A stretch of 64,000 bases of DNA, taken from assembly GCF_018636735.1 (NCBI RefSeq), contig NZ_CP045200.1, forward strand, positions 1,984,001 to 2,048,000. Reading direction: 5' to 3'. Source of the DNA: Erythrobacter sp. 3-20A1M (GTDB lineage Bacteria > Pseudomonadota > Alphaproteobacteria > Sphingomonadales > Sphingomonadaceae). Numbering within the stretch: position 1 is the first letter of the stretch; the number at the start of each line of letters is the position of its first letter. The notes under the pieces were generated by a model that saw nothing but the letters and a program-made list of their open reading frames with translations, did no database searches and had not been told where the DNA came from. Below, one piece after another: positions 45,535-55,114 of the stretch. The position numbers and the translations under genes are program-made.

Positions 45535-46350
45535 TCATCGCTGACAGCGGGGGCAATACCATGTGCTACGCCCGCCCTGAACGATGCGTCGTACCACTCC
45601 CCCATCGGCACGGTGGCAGGATTCGCCGTCCCGCCCATAGACGTGGAAGCGGGTGGCGAAATAGCCGAGTTCGCCATCGGGCTGAGCATAGTCGCGCAGG
45701 GTCGAGCCGCCGTCGCGGATCGATTGCTCCAGAACTTCGCGGATCGCCGGAACGAGCCGCGCGAGCGCTTGGCGCGAAACCCGGCCCCCGGCCTTGCGCG
45801 GATCGATCCGTGCCTGCCACAACGCCTCGCAGACGTATATGTTGCCCAGACCCGCGACGATACGCTGGTCGAGCAGGCAGAGCTTGATCGCCTGCTTGCG
45901 GCTCGCCAACGCGGTGCGCAGGTGATCGACGGTCAGCCTATCGCCCAACGGCTCGGGTCCCATCGCAGCGAAGCTCGCCCAATCGTCGATTTCCTGGGTG
46001 GCGACGAGGTCGACCCAGCCGAATCGCCGCGGATCGCACAGGGCGAAGCGATGCCGATCGGTTTCGAGGAGCAGATGATCGTGCTTGTCCGCTTCCTCCG
46101 GGTCGATCCGCCAGCGGCCGCTCATGCCGAGATGGAAAATCATGGTCTGATCGCGGTCGGTATGGATCAGCCCGAACTTCGCGCGGCGACCAAGGCCGGT
46201 CACGCGCGCGCCGGTGAGCGACTGGACGAGGTCTACGGGAAAGGGGCGACGCATGTCGGGGCGATTGACCCGTACTCTGATCAGCCGCTCCCCCTCCAGA
46301 ACGCGGGCGAGCCCGCGGACAGTGGTTTCGACTTCAGGCAGTTCGGGCAT
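45535..46350 (-). CDS. mutM: Formamidopyrimidine-DNA glycosylase
   Basis: A 271-residue Fpg that removes 8-oxoguanine and nicks the strand. The catalytic start is MPELPEVETTVRGL (Pro2 as nucleophile, Glu3). The helix-two-turn-helix is IVAGLGNIYVCEALW near residue 165-180. At the C-terminus GRSTWYCPRCQ gives the second zinc pair, but the first pair reads C-H-R-A instead of C-x-x-C, so one expected zinc ligand is missing. It is translated next to tyrA (2 bases apart). Confidence 0.92.
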   Translation of the reverse strand: MPELPEVETTVRGLARVLEGERLIRVRVNRPDMRRPFPVDLVQSLTGARVTGLGRRAKFGLIHTDRDQTMIFHLGMSGRWRIDPEEADKHDHLLLETDRHRFALCDPRRFGWVDLVATQEIDDWASFAAMGPEPLGDRLTVDHLRTALASRKQAIKLCLLDQRIVAGLGNIYVCEALWQARIDPRKAGGRVSRQALARLVPAIREVLEQSIRDGGSTLRDYAQPDGELGYFATRFHVYGRDGESCHRADGGVVRRIVQGGRSTWYCPRCQR

Positions 46351-46352
46351 GA

Positions 46353-47272
46353 CTAGTCCCGGTTGTCGATCGCGTGGTCGGAGCGGCCGAAATCGGCGCG
46401 TTCGTCGTCCTGACCCTGTTCTACGATGGAACGGCGGATCGCGCGCGTGCGGGTAAACAGGTCGAACAGCGTGTCGCCGTCGCTATTGCGGATCGCGCGC
46501 TGAAGCGCGGTCAGATCCTCGGTGAAGCGGCCCAGCATTTCCAGCACCGCCTCGCGATTGGCGAGGAAGACGTCGCGCCACATGGTGGGATCGCTCGCGG
46601 CGATGCGGGTGAAATCGCGAAAACCGCCGGCGGAATATTTGATGACTTCGCCGCGGGTCACCTCCTCCAGGTCGCTGGCGGTACCGACGATGGTATAAGC
46701 GATGAGATGCGGCAGGTGACTGGTCACGGCGAGTACGCGGTCGTGATGAACCGGATCCATGATCTCGACAGTAGCGCCGAGCGACTCCCATAGCGCGGAA
46801 ACATCGGCCACCGCTTGCTCTGGCGCATCAGGGGCCGGGGTGAGAATGCACCAGCGATTGCGGAACAGGCTCGCAAAGCCTGCATCCGGTCCGCTGCGCT
46901 CGGTCCCGGCGACGGGATGCGCCGGAATGACCAAGTGATCGGGCAGCGCGCGGCGCAGCGCCTCTCCGACGCTTGCTTTCGAGGAGCCCACATCGCTCAC
47001 GATCGCGTGCTGAGGCAAGGCATGCGCCATCTCGCGTGCGGCAGCTTCCATCGCGCCTCGGGGACGCACAGGATAACGAGGTCGGCGTGCTTAACCGCTT
47101 CGGCCGCGCTGGCGTAAACCGTGCCGACAAGTCCACGCTCGGCAGCTTGCTTTCGCACCGACGGATCGGCGTCGTAACCGGTGGTCGCGACCCGCGGCTG
47201 GCTTTCCTGCAAGGCCAGTCCGACCGAGCCGCCGAGCAAGCCGAGGCCGATGATAGCAACGCGCTGGATCAT
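46353..47272 (-). CDS. tyrA: Prephenate/arogenate dehydrogenase, apparent frameshift
   Basis: The N-terminal part, [20 protein letters not shown] to VILCVP, has the NAD(P) glycine motif. The rest, from [20 protein letters not shown] with [19 protein letters not shown] and [10 protein letters not shown], is in another frame. The break is at a CCCC run (bases 47060-47063); one more C would join CVP to RGAMEAAA in a 306-residue enzyme of normal size that makes the tyrosine precursor. The start overlaps the hisC stop (ATGA). The frameshift may be an assembly error, since tyrosine synthesis is normally needed. Confidence 0.88.
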
Positions 47273-48366
47273 GCGCGCTCCGCCATTTCCCGGATCGTGG
47301 TCGCGATCGTATCCATGTCCTCGGCGGTTCCGACAGTGATCCGCAGTGCATGCGGAAGACCTTGTCCGGGCAAGTGTCGTATCGCGTAACCCGCCTCGGC
47401 CAAGCCGTCGCGCGCCGTTTCGGCACTGAGCGCGCCCTCGAACAGGACCAGCACGAAATTCGCCGCGCTCGGGACCGGACGGACACCGTGATTGCCCAGC
47501 GCGCGCATCGCCCCGGTGAAACGCTCCCGCTCGGTCGCGTTGTGAGCACGCGACTGCTCGACGAAATCCGAATCGCCGATCGCCGCGACCGCCGCCGCCT
47601 GCCCGCCGGTGGAAAGGTTGAATGGCCCGCGCAGGCGGTTGAGCGCATCGACCAGATGCGGTGCGCCGGTCGCCCAGCCGATCCGCTCCGCCGCCAGCCC
47701 GTGGACCTTGGAGAAGGTGCGCGTGACCAGCACGTTCGCGGCCTGTGCGGCAAGCTCCAGCCCGGCTCTCGCCGCCTGCGGGTCGCCATATTCGGCATAG
47801 GCCTGGTCCAGCACCAGCAGCGTGGTCGGGGGCAGTGCGGCATGCAGCCGTTCGACTTCGGCACCCGAGAGGCTGCTGCCGACCGGATTGTTCGGATTGT
47901 CGAGCAGCACGACCTTCACCCGCTCGTCCAGCGCGTCGATCATGGCGTCGACATCGGCGCCGTAACCGACCGGCTCGGCCATGATCGCCTCGGCTCCGAC
48001 CTTGGCGGCCAGCAGGGGGTAGAGCGAGAAGGAATAGCGCGAGAAAAGCACCGCGTCGCCGCGACCGGCATAGGCCTGCACCGCGCAGCCAAGCAGTTCG
48101 CCGGAGCCGGTGCCGCACACGATGCGGGCCGGATCGATGCCGTGCGCCGCGCCGATCGCTTCGCGCAGGGCGGTCGCATCGGGATCGGGATAGCGCGCCG
48201 GATCGTGGGGCCGGGAGAGCGCCTCGCGCGCGGCATCGCTGCAGCCCAGCGGGTTCTCGTTCGCCGACAGCTTCATCAGCTCGCGGCCGCCGGCGCCGGT
48301 CGAGCGACCGGGGACGTAGGGGTGGATCGCCTCGATCCACGGCTTCAATTGCGGGCGCTGGTCCAT
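47269..48366 (-). CDS. hisC: Histidinol-phosphate/aromatic aminotransferase
   Basis: A 365-residue class I/II aminotransferase. Marks: [11 protein letters not shown] near 33, [13 protein letters not shown] near 155, DQAYAEY near 185 and the PLP lysine in [17 protein letters not shown] near 218. HisC acts on histidinol phosphate, but enzymes coupled to TyrA often transaminate phenylpyruvate or 4-hydroxyphenylpyruvate, and the ATGA overlap with tyrA suggests an aromatic role here. No other his genes are near. Confidence 0.9.
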   Translation of the reverse strand: MDQRPQLKPWIEAIHPYVPGRSTGAGGRELMKLSANENPLGCSDAAREALSRPHDPARYPDPDATALREAIGAAHGIDPARIVCGTGSGELLGCAVQAYAGRGDAVLFSRYSFSLYPLLAAKVGAEAIMAEPVGYGADVDAMIDALDERVKVVLLDNPNNPVGSSLSGAEVERLHAALPPTTLLVLDQAYAEYGDPQAARAGLELAAQAANVLVTRTFSKVHGLAAERIGWATGAPHLVDALNRLRGPFNLSTGGQAAAVAAIGDSDFVEQSRAHNATERERFTGAMRALGNHGVRPVPSAANFVLVLFEGALSAETARDGLAEAGYAIRHLPGQGLPHALRITVGTAEDMDTIATTIREMAERA

Positions 48367-48437
48367 CGGGTTGCGGCATCTAGCGGCTGGCGCGCGCGAT
48401 TGACAGCCCGGACGTTCGCCCCCAAGCGAGCGCGGCC

Positions 48438-49535
48438 ATGGCGCCCGATTTCCGCCCCCAGACGCTCGCGCTGCCCGGTCCGCTCCAACTCGACAGCGGG
48501 CAGGCGCTGCAGCATGTCGAAATCGCCTACGAGACCTATGGCGAACTCAACGATCGGCGCGACAACGCCATCCTCGTTTGTCACGCGCTGACCGGCGACC
48601 AGTACCTGGCGAGCGAGCACCCGGTCACCGGCAAGCCCGGGTGGTGGGAGCGGATGGTGGGGCCGGGCAAGCCGATCGATACCCAGCGGTTCCACGTCAT
48701 CTGCGCCAACGTGATCGGCAGTTGCCTCGGCAGCACCGGCCCGGCGAGTATCGCGCCCGACGGGGCACCCTATGCCATGCGGTTCCCGGTCATTACCGTG
48801 CGCGATATGGTGCGGGGCCTCGTCGGCCTTCTCGACGGCCTCGGCATCGAGCGGCTGCACGCGGTGGTCGGGGGATCGATGGGCGGAATGCAGGCGCTCA
48901 GCCTCGCGGCGAACTGGCCGGAGCGGGCGGGGCGGGTGCTGGTGATCGCTTCCACCAGTCGGCATTCGGCGCAGAACATCGCCTTCCACGAACTGGGGCG
49001 GCAAGCGATCATGGCCGATCCCAACTGGCGCGGCGGGGACTATTATGGCGACCAGGCTGCGCCCGATGCCGGTCTCGCCGTAGCGCGGATGGCGGCGCAC
49101 ATCACCTATTTGTCCGAAGACGGGCTGACCGAGAAGTTCGGCCGCCGCTTGCAGGACCGGGAAGCGAAAAGCTTCGGGTTCGAGGCCGATTTCCAGGTCG
49201 AGAGCTATCTGCGGTACCAGGGCAGCGGCTTTACCCGCCGGTTCGATGCCAATTCCTACCTGTATATCACCCGAGCGATGGATTATTTCGACTTGGCCGA
49301 GGAGCATGGCGGGCGGCTGGCCGCTGCCTTCGCCGGGTCAAGCGCCCGGTTCTGCCTCGTCAGCTTCGACAGCGACTGGCTCTATCCGACGGCGGAAAGC
49401 CGCCACCTCGTCCACGCGCTGAATGCCGCCGGGGCGGAGGCGAGCTTCGTCGAGCTATCCGCTCCCTTCGGGCACGACAGCTTCCTGCTCGACGTACCCG
49501 CGCTCGACCGGGTGGTGGCGGGGTTCATCGAATGA
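48438..49535 (+). CDS. metX: Homoserine O-acetyltransferase
   Basis: A 365-residue alpha/beta hydrolase for methionine synthesis. The nucleophile is in [11 protein letters not shown] near residue 149, the Asp in SFDSDWLYP and the His in GHDSFLLD near the end. The start is [16 protein letters not shown]. It is coupled to metW through ATGA. No SAM-II riboswitch is visible in the 71 bases to the divergent hisC. Some MetX-like enzymes prefer succinyl-CoA; this cannot be settled from the sequence. Confidence 0.92.
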   Translation: MAPDFRPQTLALPGPLQLDSGQALQHVEIAYETYGELNDRRDNAILVCHALTGDQYLASEHPVTGKPGWWERMVGPGKPIDTQRFHVICANVIGSCLGSTGPASIAPDGAPYAMRFPVITVRDMVRGLVGLLDGLGIERLHAVVGGSMGGMQALSLAANWPERAGRVLVIASTSRHSAQNIAFHELGRQAIMADPNWRGGDYYGDQAAPDAGLAVARMAAHITYLSEDGLTEKFGRRLQDREAKSFGFEADFQVESYLRYQGSGFTRRFDANSYLYITRAMDYFDLAEEHGGRLAAAFAGSSARFCLVSFDSDWLYPTAESRHLVHALNAAGAEASFVELSAPFGHDSFLLDVPALDRVVAGFIE

Positions 49536-50134
49536 GCCAGGCAAAGCAGTTGCGCCCCGACCTCGCCGCGATCCTGGAGCGGGTCGATCCGGGCACGCGC
49601 GCGCTCGACGTAGGGTGCGGTGATGGTGTGTTGATGGCTGCGCTCAGGGCCAAGGGGGTCGATGCGCGGGGGATCGAGATCGATCCGGCCTGCGTCGCGA
49701 CGTGCGTCGGGCAGGGGCTGTCGGTGGTGCAGGGCGATGCCGACCGCGACCTGACCTTCTATCCCGATGGCGCTTTCGATTACGCGATCCTGAGCCAGAC
49801 ATTGCAGACCGCGGCGCGGCCCGATCGGATGCTGGAGGAGCTTCTGCGCGTGGGCGCGCGCGCCTTCGTTTCCTTCCCCAATTTCGCGCATTGGCGGATG
49901 CGCTGGTCGCTGCTTCGCCATGGCCGCATGCCGGTGACGCGGCACCTGCCGGTGACCTGGTACGAAACGCAGAACATCCACCATGTGACCGTCCGCGACT
50001 TTCGCGAGCTGGCACGGGCCAAGGGCGGGCGGATCGAGCGCGAGTGGTTCTTCGCCAGCGAGACGCCGGTCGGTGCCGCGGGAGCGAACTGGCGCGCCGA
50101 ATACGCGCTGTTCGAGGTCAGCGGGCGCGGGTGA
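49532..50134 (+). CDS. metW: MetW-type methyltransferase-fold protein
   Basis: A 200-residue SAM-fold protein: [15 protein letters not shown] near residue 25, [22 protein letters not shown], and [21 protein letters not shown]. MetW is the usual partner of MetX and is thought to help homoserine acylation or its control. The ATG overlaps the metX stop. A hairpin repeat begins on the base directly after its TGA. Confidence 0.92.
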   Translation: MSQAKQLRPDLAAILERVDPGTRALDVGCGDGVLMAALRAKGVDARGIEIDPACVATCVGQGLSVVQGDADRDLTFYPDGAFDYAILSQTLQTAARPDRMLEELLRVGARAFVSFPNFAHWRMRWSLLRHGRMPVTRHLPVTWYETQNIHHVTVRDFRELARAKGGRIEREWFFASETPVGAAGANWRAEYALFEVSGRG

Positions 50135-50159
50135 CGAAAGTTACACCCTGTCACTTTCG
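50135..50159. repeat. Hairpin repeat, copy 2
   Basis: CGAAAGTTAC - ACCCT - GTCACTTTCG, a 10-base stem with one mismatch, beginning on the base after the metW TGA. It is the inverted counterpart of the element at 25106-25130. The next 219 bases to fghA hold no gene; a small CCCCA-GCC-TGGGG hairpin lies at 50351-50363. Confidence 0.65.
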
Positions 50160-50378
50160 CGCCGGCGGGTTAAATCACTGATATACATGAGAGATTGGCC
50201 TGCCGCCGTACGCGGACGGACAGGGGGTGGGGCGCGAAAACCTCGAGCGGGGCGATCCGGCAATAGGAAAGAGCGGTGCGTGTCTAGCGCCGCGTCATGG
50301 TGTAGGAAAATGCCTCGCTTTCCCGGCAGGCGCGTCGCCCAAAGGCGCTCCCCCAGCCTGGGGTGACGACATAGAGCC

Positions 50379-51215
50379 TCAGGCTTTTAGCCGCCCCGCA
50401 TGCCAGGCGACATGTTCGGCGAGGAAGGTCGAGATAAAGTAGTAGGAATGGTCGTACCCCTCCTGCATCCGGATTTTCGCTTCGATCCCGGCTTTCTCGC
50501 ACGCTTCGCGCAGCAGGTCGGGGCGCAATTGCCCCTCCTCAAGGAAATTGTCGGCGGTCCCCTGATCGACCAGCAGGTTCGGCAGCCGCGCACCGTTCCC
50601 GATCAGGGCAACGGCATCGTATTCGCGCCAGTCCGCGCGATCGCTTCCGAGATAGGCGGAAAACGCCTTCTCCCCCCACGGCACCTGCGCCGGTGCGCAG
50701 ATCGGCGCGAAGGCGCTGACCGAGCGGAACCGGTGGGGGTTGCGCAATGCAAAGGTCAGCGCGCCGTGCCCGCCCATCGAGTGGCCGGTTACCGATTGCC
50801 GGTCCATGTCGACCGGAAACTGTCGCTCGATCAGCGCGGGCAGTTCGCGCTCGATATAGGAGCGCATGCGGAAATTGTCCGCCCACGGGTCCCGCGTCGC
50901 ATCGAGATAGAAGCCCGCGCCCTGGCCCATGTCGTATCCGTCCGCATCGGGCACACCCTCGCCGCGCGGGGATGTATCGGGTGCGACGAAGACGATGCCG
51001 TGTTCGGCGCAGGCGGCGCGGTATTCGCCCTTTTCCGTCACGTTTGCGTGGGTGCAGGTGAGGCCGGAGAGATACCACAGCACCGGCAGCTTCTCCCCCG
51101 GCTCGTGATCGGGGACGAAGACCGAGAACGTCATCTCGGTCCCGGTTTCCCGGCTATCGTGCGAATAGACGCCCTGCGTCCCGCCGTGGCTCCGGTTCTC
51201 GCTGACGGTTTCCAT
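50379..51215 (-). CDS. fghA: S-formylglutathione hydrolase
   Basis: 278 residues of the esterase D family, which splits S-formylglutathione to formate and glutathione. The serine is in GHSMGGHGALTFAL near residue 148, and the His is in GYDHSYYFI near the end. It begins at METVSENRSHGG, overlapping the VOC gene stop by one base. Together with the class III alcohol dehydrogenase 0.8 kb away it forms the glutathione-dependent formaldehyde route. Confidence 0.92.
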   Translation of the reverse strand: METVSENRSHGGTQGVYSHDSRETGTEMTFSVFVPDHEPGEKLPVLWYLSGLTCTHANVTEKGEYRAACAEHGIVFVAPDTSPRGEGVPDADGYDMGQGAGFYLDATRDPWADNFRMRSYIERELPALIERQFPVDMDRQSVTGHSMGGHGALTFALRNPHRFRSVSAFAPICAPAQVPWGEKAFSAYLGSDRADWREYDAVALIGNGARLPNLLVDQGTADNFLEEGQLRPDLLREACEKAGIEAKIRMQEGYDHSYYFISTFLAEHVAWHAGRLKA

Positions 51216-51607
51216 CACGATGCGCGGTGGATGCCGCAGATCTTGTGGCCGTCGGGATCGCGGAAATAGCACAGATACATCGAACCCATGCTCGCTTCCC
51301 GCAGGCCCGGAGGGCCCTCGATCGAGGTCGCGCCGTTCGCCACCGCAACATCGTGAAATTCGGTCACCTGTTCGGGCGAATCGCATTTGAAGCCGATGGT
51401 CATCCCGTTGGCGCATTCGGCCGGTTCGTCGTTGATCGGCTGGGTCAGTGCGAAGACGTCGCCATCATGCATGTAGAAATAGCGGACATGGCCGCTCGCC
51501 GCGACGTTCTTCATCGGCTCGCGCACGCCCAGGGTGGCGAGCACGGTATCGTAGAATTTCTTCGACTTCTCGATGTCGTTCGACCCGAGCATGATGTGAT
51601 TGAGCAC
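51215..51607 (-). CDS. VOC/glyoxalase-fold protein
   Basis: A 130-residue protein of the vicinal oxygen chelate fold: MLNHIMLGSNDIEKSKKFYD at the start and MYLCYFRDPDGHKICGIH near the end, with metal-type His and Glu positions in place (H4 and the DPDGHKI region). It may be a small dioxygenase or lyase. Its place between the formaldehyde genes hints at a role with glutathione or aldehyde adducts, but this is inference. Its stop overlaps the fghA start (TGATG). Confidence 0.8.
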   Translation of the reverse strand: MLNHIMLGSNDIEKSKKFYDTVLATLGVREPMKNVAASGHVRYFYMHDGDVFALTQPINDEPAECANGMTIGFKCDSPEQVTEFHDVAVANGATSIEGPPGLREASMGSMYLCYFRDPDGHKICGIHRAS

Positions 51608-51624
51608 GTCGCTTTCCTCTTCCG

Positions 51625-51990
51625 TCAGATGGGTGTGGCTACCGTAGCCGTAGCATGGTCTCCGGTGTTTGCAGTGCCACTCGGCTCGATGATCAGTAGC
51701 TTCGCCTCGCCCTGGCGCGCGACCGGTCGATGCTCGACTCCACGCGGCACCACGAACAGTTCACCAGGGCCAAGCTTTACGGTTCGGTCGCGCAGTTCGA
51801 TTTCGATCCTGCCTTCCAGCACGAGGAAGAGATCGTCGGTCTCTTCGTGCGTATGCCAGACGAATTCGCCTTCGACCCTCACGATACGGATGTCGTTATC
51901 GTTATATTGCCCGACGATACGCGGCGCCCAATGCGCCTCTATTCCTTCGAACTTGGCGGCGAGATTGACCGGGTCCTGCACGGTCGGCAC
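51625..51990 (-). CDS. Cupin-domain protein
   Basis: A 121-residue single cupin: motif 1 is FVWHTHEETDDLFLVLEGRIEIE with the His-His-Glu metal set, and motif 2 is PGELFVVPRGVEHRPVA with the second His. It may bind a metal and a small organic ligand. Its stop is 17 bases before the VOC gene. It begins on the base before the alcohol dehydrogenase stop ends, so the two are in one run. Confidence 0.85.
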   Translation of the reverse strand: MPTVQDPVNLAAKFEGIEAHWAPRIVGQYNDNDIRIVRVEGEFVWHTHEETDDLFLVLEGRIEIELRDRTVKLGPGELFVVPRGVEHRPVARQGEAKLLIIEPSGTANTGDHATATVATPI

Positions 51991-53097
51991 TCAGTAGATC
52001 ACGACGCCGCGGATGCTCTCGCCCTTCTCCATCAGGTCGAAGCCGTGATTGATCTCGTCCAGACTGAAGCGGTGGGTGATGAGCGGGTCGATCTGGATCT
52101 TCTCGTCCATGTACCAGTCGACGATCTTGGGCACGTCGGTGCGCCCCTTCGCCCCGCCGAATGCGGTGCCGCGCCAGTTGCGCCCGGTCACTAGCTGGAA
52201 GGGGCGTGTCTCGATCGTCGCGCCCGCCTCAGCCACGCCGATGATCACGCTGGTGCCCCAACCCTTATGGCAGCATTCCAGCGCCTGGCGCATCACGTTC
52301 GTATTGCCGATGCATTCGAAGCTGTAATCGACCCCGCCGCCCGTCATCTCGATAATCTTCGCGACGACGTCGTCCGTCTCCTTGGCATTGACGAAATGGC
52401 TCATGCCGAACTTGCGGCCCCATTCCTCGCGGTCCGAATTGAGATCGACGCCGATGATCATGCCCGCGCCGGCCAGCTTTGCGCCCTGGATGACGTTGAG
52501 GCCGATCCCGCCCAGGCCGAACACCGCCACGGTGTCGCCGGGGCGCACGTCGGCGGTGTTGACCACCGCGCCCACGCCCGTGGTGACGCCGCAGCCGACA
52601 TAGCAGGTAGTGTCGAAGGGGGCGTCCTCGCGAATCTTCGCCACCGCGATTTCGGGCAGGACGGTGAAGTTCGAGAAGGTCGACGTGCCCATGTAGTGGT
52701 GGATCGTCTGACCCTTGTACGAGAAGCGGCTGGTCCCGTCGGGCATCAGCCCCTTGCCCTGCGTCTCGCGGATTGCGCTGCACAGATTGGTCTTGCCCGA
52801 CAGGCACATCTTACACTGGCGGCATTCGGGGGTGTAAAGCGGGATGACGTGATCGTCGGGCTTCACGCTGGTGACGCCCGGGCCGACCTCGCGCACCACG
52901 CCGCACCCCTCGTGGCCGAGGATGGAAGGGAACAACCCTTCCGAATCCTTGCCCGAGAGGGTGTAGAGATCGGTGTGGCAAAGCCCGGTCGCCATCAGTT
53001 CGACCAGGACTTCGCCCTCCTTCGGCCCCTCGAGATCGACCTCGACGACTTCCAGGGGCTGCTTGGCTTCGAACGCGACGGCGGCGCGGGTTTTCAT
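51991..53097 (-). CDS. S-(hydroxymethyl)glutathione dehydrogenase/class III alcohol dehydrogenase
   Basis: 368 residues. The catalytic zinc set is [20 protein letters not shown] and GHEGCG, and the structural zinc has [16 protein letters not shown]. The NAD loop is [20 protein letters not shown]. It fits class III enzymes that oxidise the glutathione adduct of formaldehyde, and fghA follows on the strand. It starts at [16 protein letters not shown] with GGAGACC upstream. This gives a complete thiol-dependent formaldehyde pathway in one cluster. Confidence 0.93.
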   Translation of the reverse strand: MKTRAAVAFEAKQPLEVVEVDLEGPKEGEVLVELMATGLCHTDLYTLSGKDSEGLFPSILGHEGCGVVREVGPGVTSVKPDDHVIPLYTPECRQCKMCLSGKTNLCSAIRETQGKGLMPDGTSRFSYKGQTIHHYMGTSTFSNFTVLPEIAVAKIREDAPFDTTCYVGCGVTTGVGAVVNTADVRPGDTVAVFGLGGIGLNVIQGAKLAGAGMIIGVDLNSDREEWGRKFGMSHFVNAKETDDVVAKIIEMTGGGVDYSFECIGNTNVMRQALECCHKGWGTSVIIGVAEAGATIETRPFQLVTGRNWRGTAFGGAKGRTDVPKIVDWYMDEKIQIDPLITHRFSLDEINHGFDLMEKGESIRGVVIY

Positions 53098-53143
53098 GCA
53101 CGGGTCTCCATTGGCGGGAGTGGTAAGAGGATGATGGCGGCGA

Positions 53144-54574
53144 CTAGCCTTCGTGGATGGTCTTGGGAACCATGCACGCCATCACACCCTCGCGGCCGTC
53201 CTCGCTCCCGTGGCCGGACCACTTGACCCCGCCGAAGGGGGCATCGGCCGCGCTGACGCCGCCGGTATTGATCGCCAGCATCCCCGCCTCGACTTCCGCG
53301 GCAAGCCGGCGGCGGCGGGCGACGTCGTTGGTCCAGGCATAGGCCGCTAGGCCATAGGGCAGGCGGTTTGCCTCCTCGATCATGGCGTCCTCGCCCTTCA
53401 TCGGGTTGAGGATCGCGACCGGGCCGAACGGCTCCTCGTTCATGATCTCGGCATCGGTCGGGACTTCGGTCAGCACCGAAGGCTCGAAGAAATTGCCCAG
53501 ATTGCCGATCCGTTCGCCGCCCAGCGCCAGGTTGGCGCCCTTGTCCTTCGCATCGGCGATCTTGGACGCGACGCCGTCGGGGCCGCGTTCGCTCGCCATC
53601 GGGCCCATCTGCGTCCCATCTTCCCAGCCGTTACCGACCTTCACCGCCTTCGCGCGTTCGACGAAGCCGTCGCGGAACTTTTCGAAAATGTTCTCCTCGA
53701 TCAGGAAGCGGGTCGGGCTGACGCAGACCTGTCCGGCATTGCGGTACTTGTTGGCGACCATCGTATCGAGCGTCTTGTCGAGATCGGCATCCTCGAACAC
53801 CAGCACCGGGGCGTGTCCACCCAGTTCCATGGTGGTGATCTTCAGATCCTCGGCCGCCAGTTTCGACAGGTGCTTGCCCACTTCGGTCGAGCCGGTGAAG
53901 GTCACCTTGCGGATGATCGGGGAGGCGAGCAGATGGCGGCTGACCTCGTCCGGCACGCCGAAGACGCACTGGACCACGTCGCCGGGCACGCCCGCGTCGA
54001 GCAGGGCCTGCACCAGCGCGATGCCCGCAGCCGGGGTTTCCTCGCTCGGCTTGACGATGGTGGAGCAGCCCGCAGCGAGCGCGCCGCCGATCTTGCGCAT
54101 GACGTTGAGCACGGGGAAGTTCCACGCCGAAAAGCCTGCCACGGGGCCGACCGGGTGATACTGCACCTCGGCCCGTGCGCCTTCGGGGCGGACCAGCGTG
54201 CGGCCGTAGATGCGCTTGCACTCGCCGGCATAGAATTCGAGCAGCATGGCCGAATACATCGTCTCGCCCTTGGCCTCGGCCAGCGGCTTGCCCTGCTCAT
54301 AGGTCAGCGCCTCGGCGATGTCGCCCGCGCGCTCTTTCAGAAGGCCTGCAGCCTTGCGCAGGATCGCCTCGCGCTTGTCCGCACTGGTCTTGCGCCATTC
54401 GTGAAAGCCCTTCTCGGCATTCTCCAACGCCTGGTCGAGATCGGCGGTGCTGGCCGAGGGGAGGGCGGCGAGCGTCTCGCCATTGGCGGGATTTTTCACC
54501 TCGATCGTGTCGCGACCGTCGCCGGTGATAGCGCTACCACCGATCAGCATCTTCAGTTCGGGATAATTGCTCAT
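53144..54574 (-). CDS. NAD(P)-dependent aldehyde dehydrogenase (succinate-semialdehyde type)
   Basis: A 476-residue ALDH. It shows [21 protein letters not shown], the [13 protein letters not shown] cofactor turn, the Glu in [11 protein letters not shown] and the nucleophile Cys in [12 protein letters not shown]. The best family fit is the GabD/medium-chain group, but the substrate is not certain. It starts at [13 protein letters not shown] with GGAGGAAC upstream. It lies 46 bases before the alcohol dehydrogenase start on the same strand and may be the first gene of the aldehyde cluster. Confidence 0.88.
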   Translation of the reverse strand: MSNYPELKMLIGGSAITGDGRDTIEVKNPANGETLAALPSASTADLDQALENAEKGFHEWRKTSADKREAILRKAAGLLKERAGDIAEALTYEQGKPLAEAKGETMYSAMLLEFYAGECKRIYGRTLVRPEGARAEVQYHPVGPVAGFSAWNFPVLNVMRKIGGALAAGCSTIVKPSEETPAAGIALVQALLDAGVPGDVVQCVFGVPDEVSRHLLASPIIRKVTFTGSTEVGKHLSKLAAEDLKITTMELGGHAPVLVFEDADLDKTLDTMVANKYRNAGQVCVSPTRFLIEENIFEKFRDGFVERAKAVKVGNGWEDGTQMGPMASERGPDGVASKIADAKDKGANLALGGERIGNLGNFFEPSVLTEVPTDAEIMNEEPFGPVAILNPMKGEDAMIEEANRLPYGLAAYAWTNDVARRRRLAAEVEAGMLAINTGGVSAADAPFGGVKWSGHGSEDGREGVMACMVPKTIHEG

Positions 54575-54610
54575 GTGCAGGTTCCTCCGTCCGGGGTTCG
54601 AAATTCTCTG

Positions 54611-54653
54611 CGGCCCGTTGGCGCAGGTTAAGTCTCGTGGCACTAACGGGCCG
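54611..54653. promoter_or_regulatory. Inverted repeat abutting a start codon
   Basis: CGGCCCGTT (54611-54619) and AACGGGCCG (54645-54653) are exact complements around a 25-base loop. The right arm ends two bases before the ATG at 54656. It lies between divergent genes and could be an operator or a structure that hides the ribosome site. Confidence 0.4.
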
Positions 54654-54655
54654 GG

Positions 54656-55033
54656 ATGGCCTTTCGTTTCCAAGCAGTCGCGGCAGCGCTTATCGCGGTC
54701 TCGCTCCCGGCGCAAATCGCCGCGCAGGCATCCGCGCCGCCGCCCGCAATCTCGCTCGAACAGCGCACGCTGCTGCGCTGCGCCGCCGCCTTCGCGCTGG
54801 TCGCGCACGATCAGGCCGCGGGCGACCCCGGGGCCTCGAAATGGCCGGACCTGCGCGAGCGGGGGCGTGAGTTCTTCGTCCGCGCCTCCGCCCAGCTGAT
54901 GGACGAGGCCGGCCTGACCCGCGCCCAGGTCGCCGCGCTGATGGAAGAGGCGGCGCGCGATTTCCGCCAGCAGGACACGCTCGAGCGCGCGATGCCGCCG
55001 TGCCTGCTGACGCTGGAGGCCTCCGGCATCTGA
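54656..55033 (+). CDS. Secreted protein, unknown
   Basis: 125 residues with a signal peptide (FQAVAAALIAVSLPAQIAAQ, cleavage near AQA). The mature part is helical, with ISLEQRTLLRCAAAFALVAH and a second Cys near the end (MPPCLLTLEASGI), which could form a disulfide. No family is recognised. Its start abuts an inverted repeat. It is followed after 81 bases by a GST-fold gene. Confidence 0.7.
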   Translation: MAFRFQAVAAALIAVSLPAQIAAQASAPPPAISLEQRTLLRCAAAFALVAHDQAAGDPGASKWPDLRERGREFFVRASAQLMDEAGLTRAQVAALMEEAARDFRQQDTLERAMPPCLLTLEASGI

Positions 55034-55114
55034 CATGGCGGACGTCTGATTTAGCCGGGTTTTTGCACGCGGCCCCGTTTACCGCGCCGCGCCCATGCGG
55101 CATGGGGAGGTGCC

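Noticed and set aside
46997-48379. 460-codon minus frame that covers hisC
   Set aside because: Only its last 92 codons are real (the start of tyrA); the rest is hisC read in the wrong frame.
48367-48437. SAM-II riboswitch before metX
   Set aside because: The 71-base gap lacks the conserved core and is short; no ribosome-site pairing is evident.
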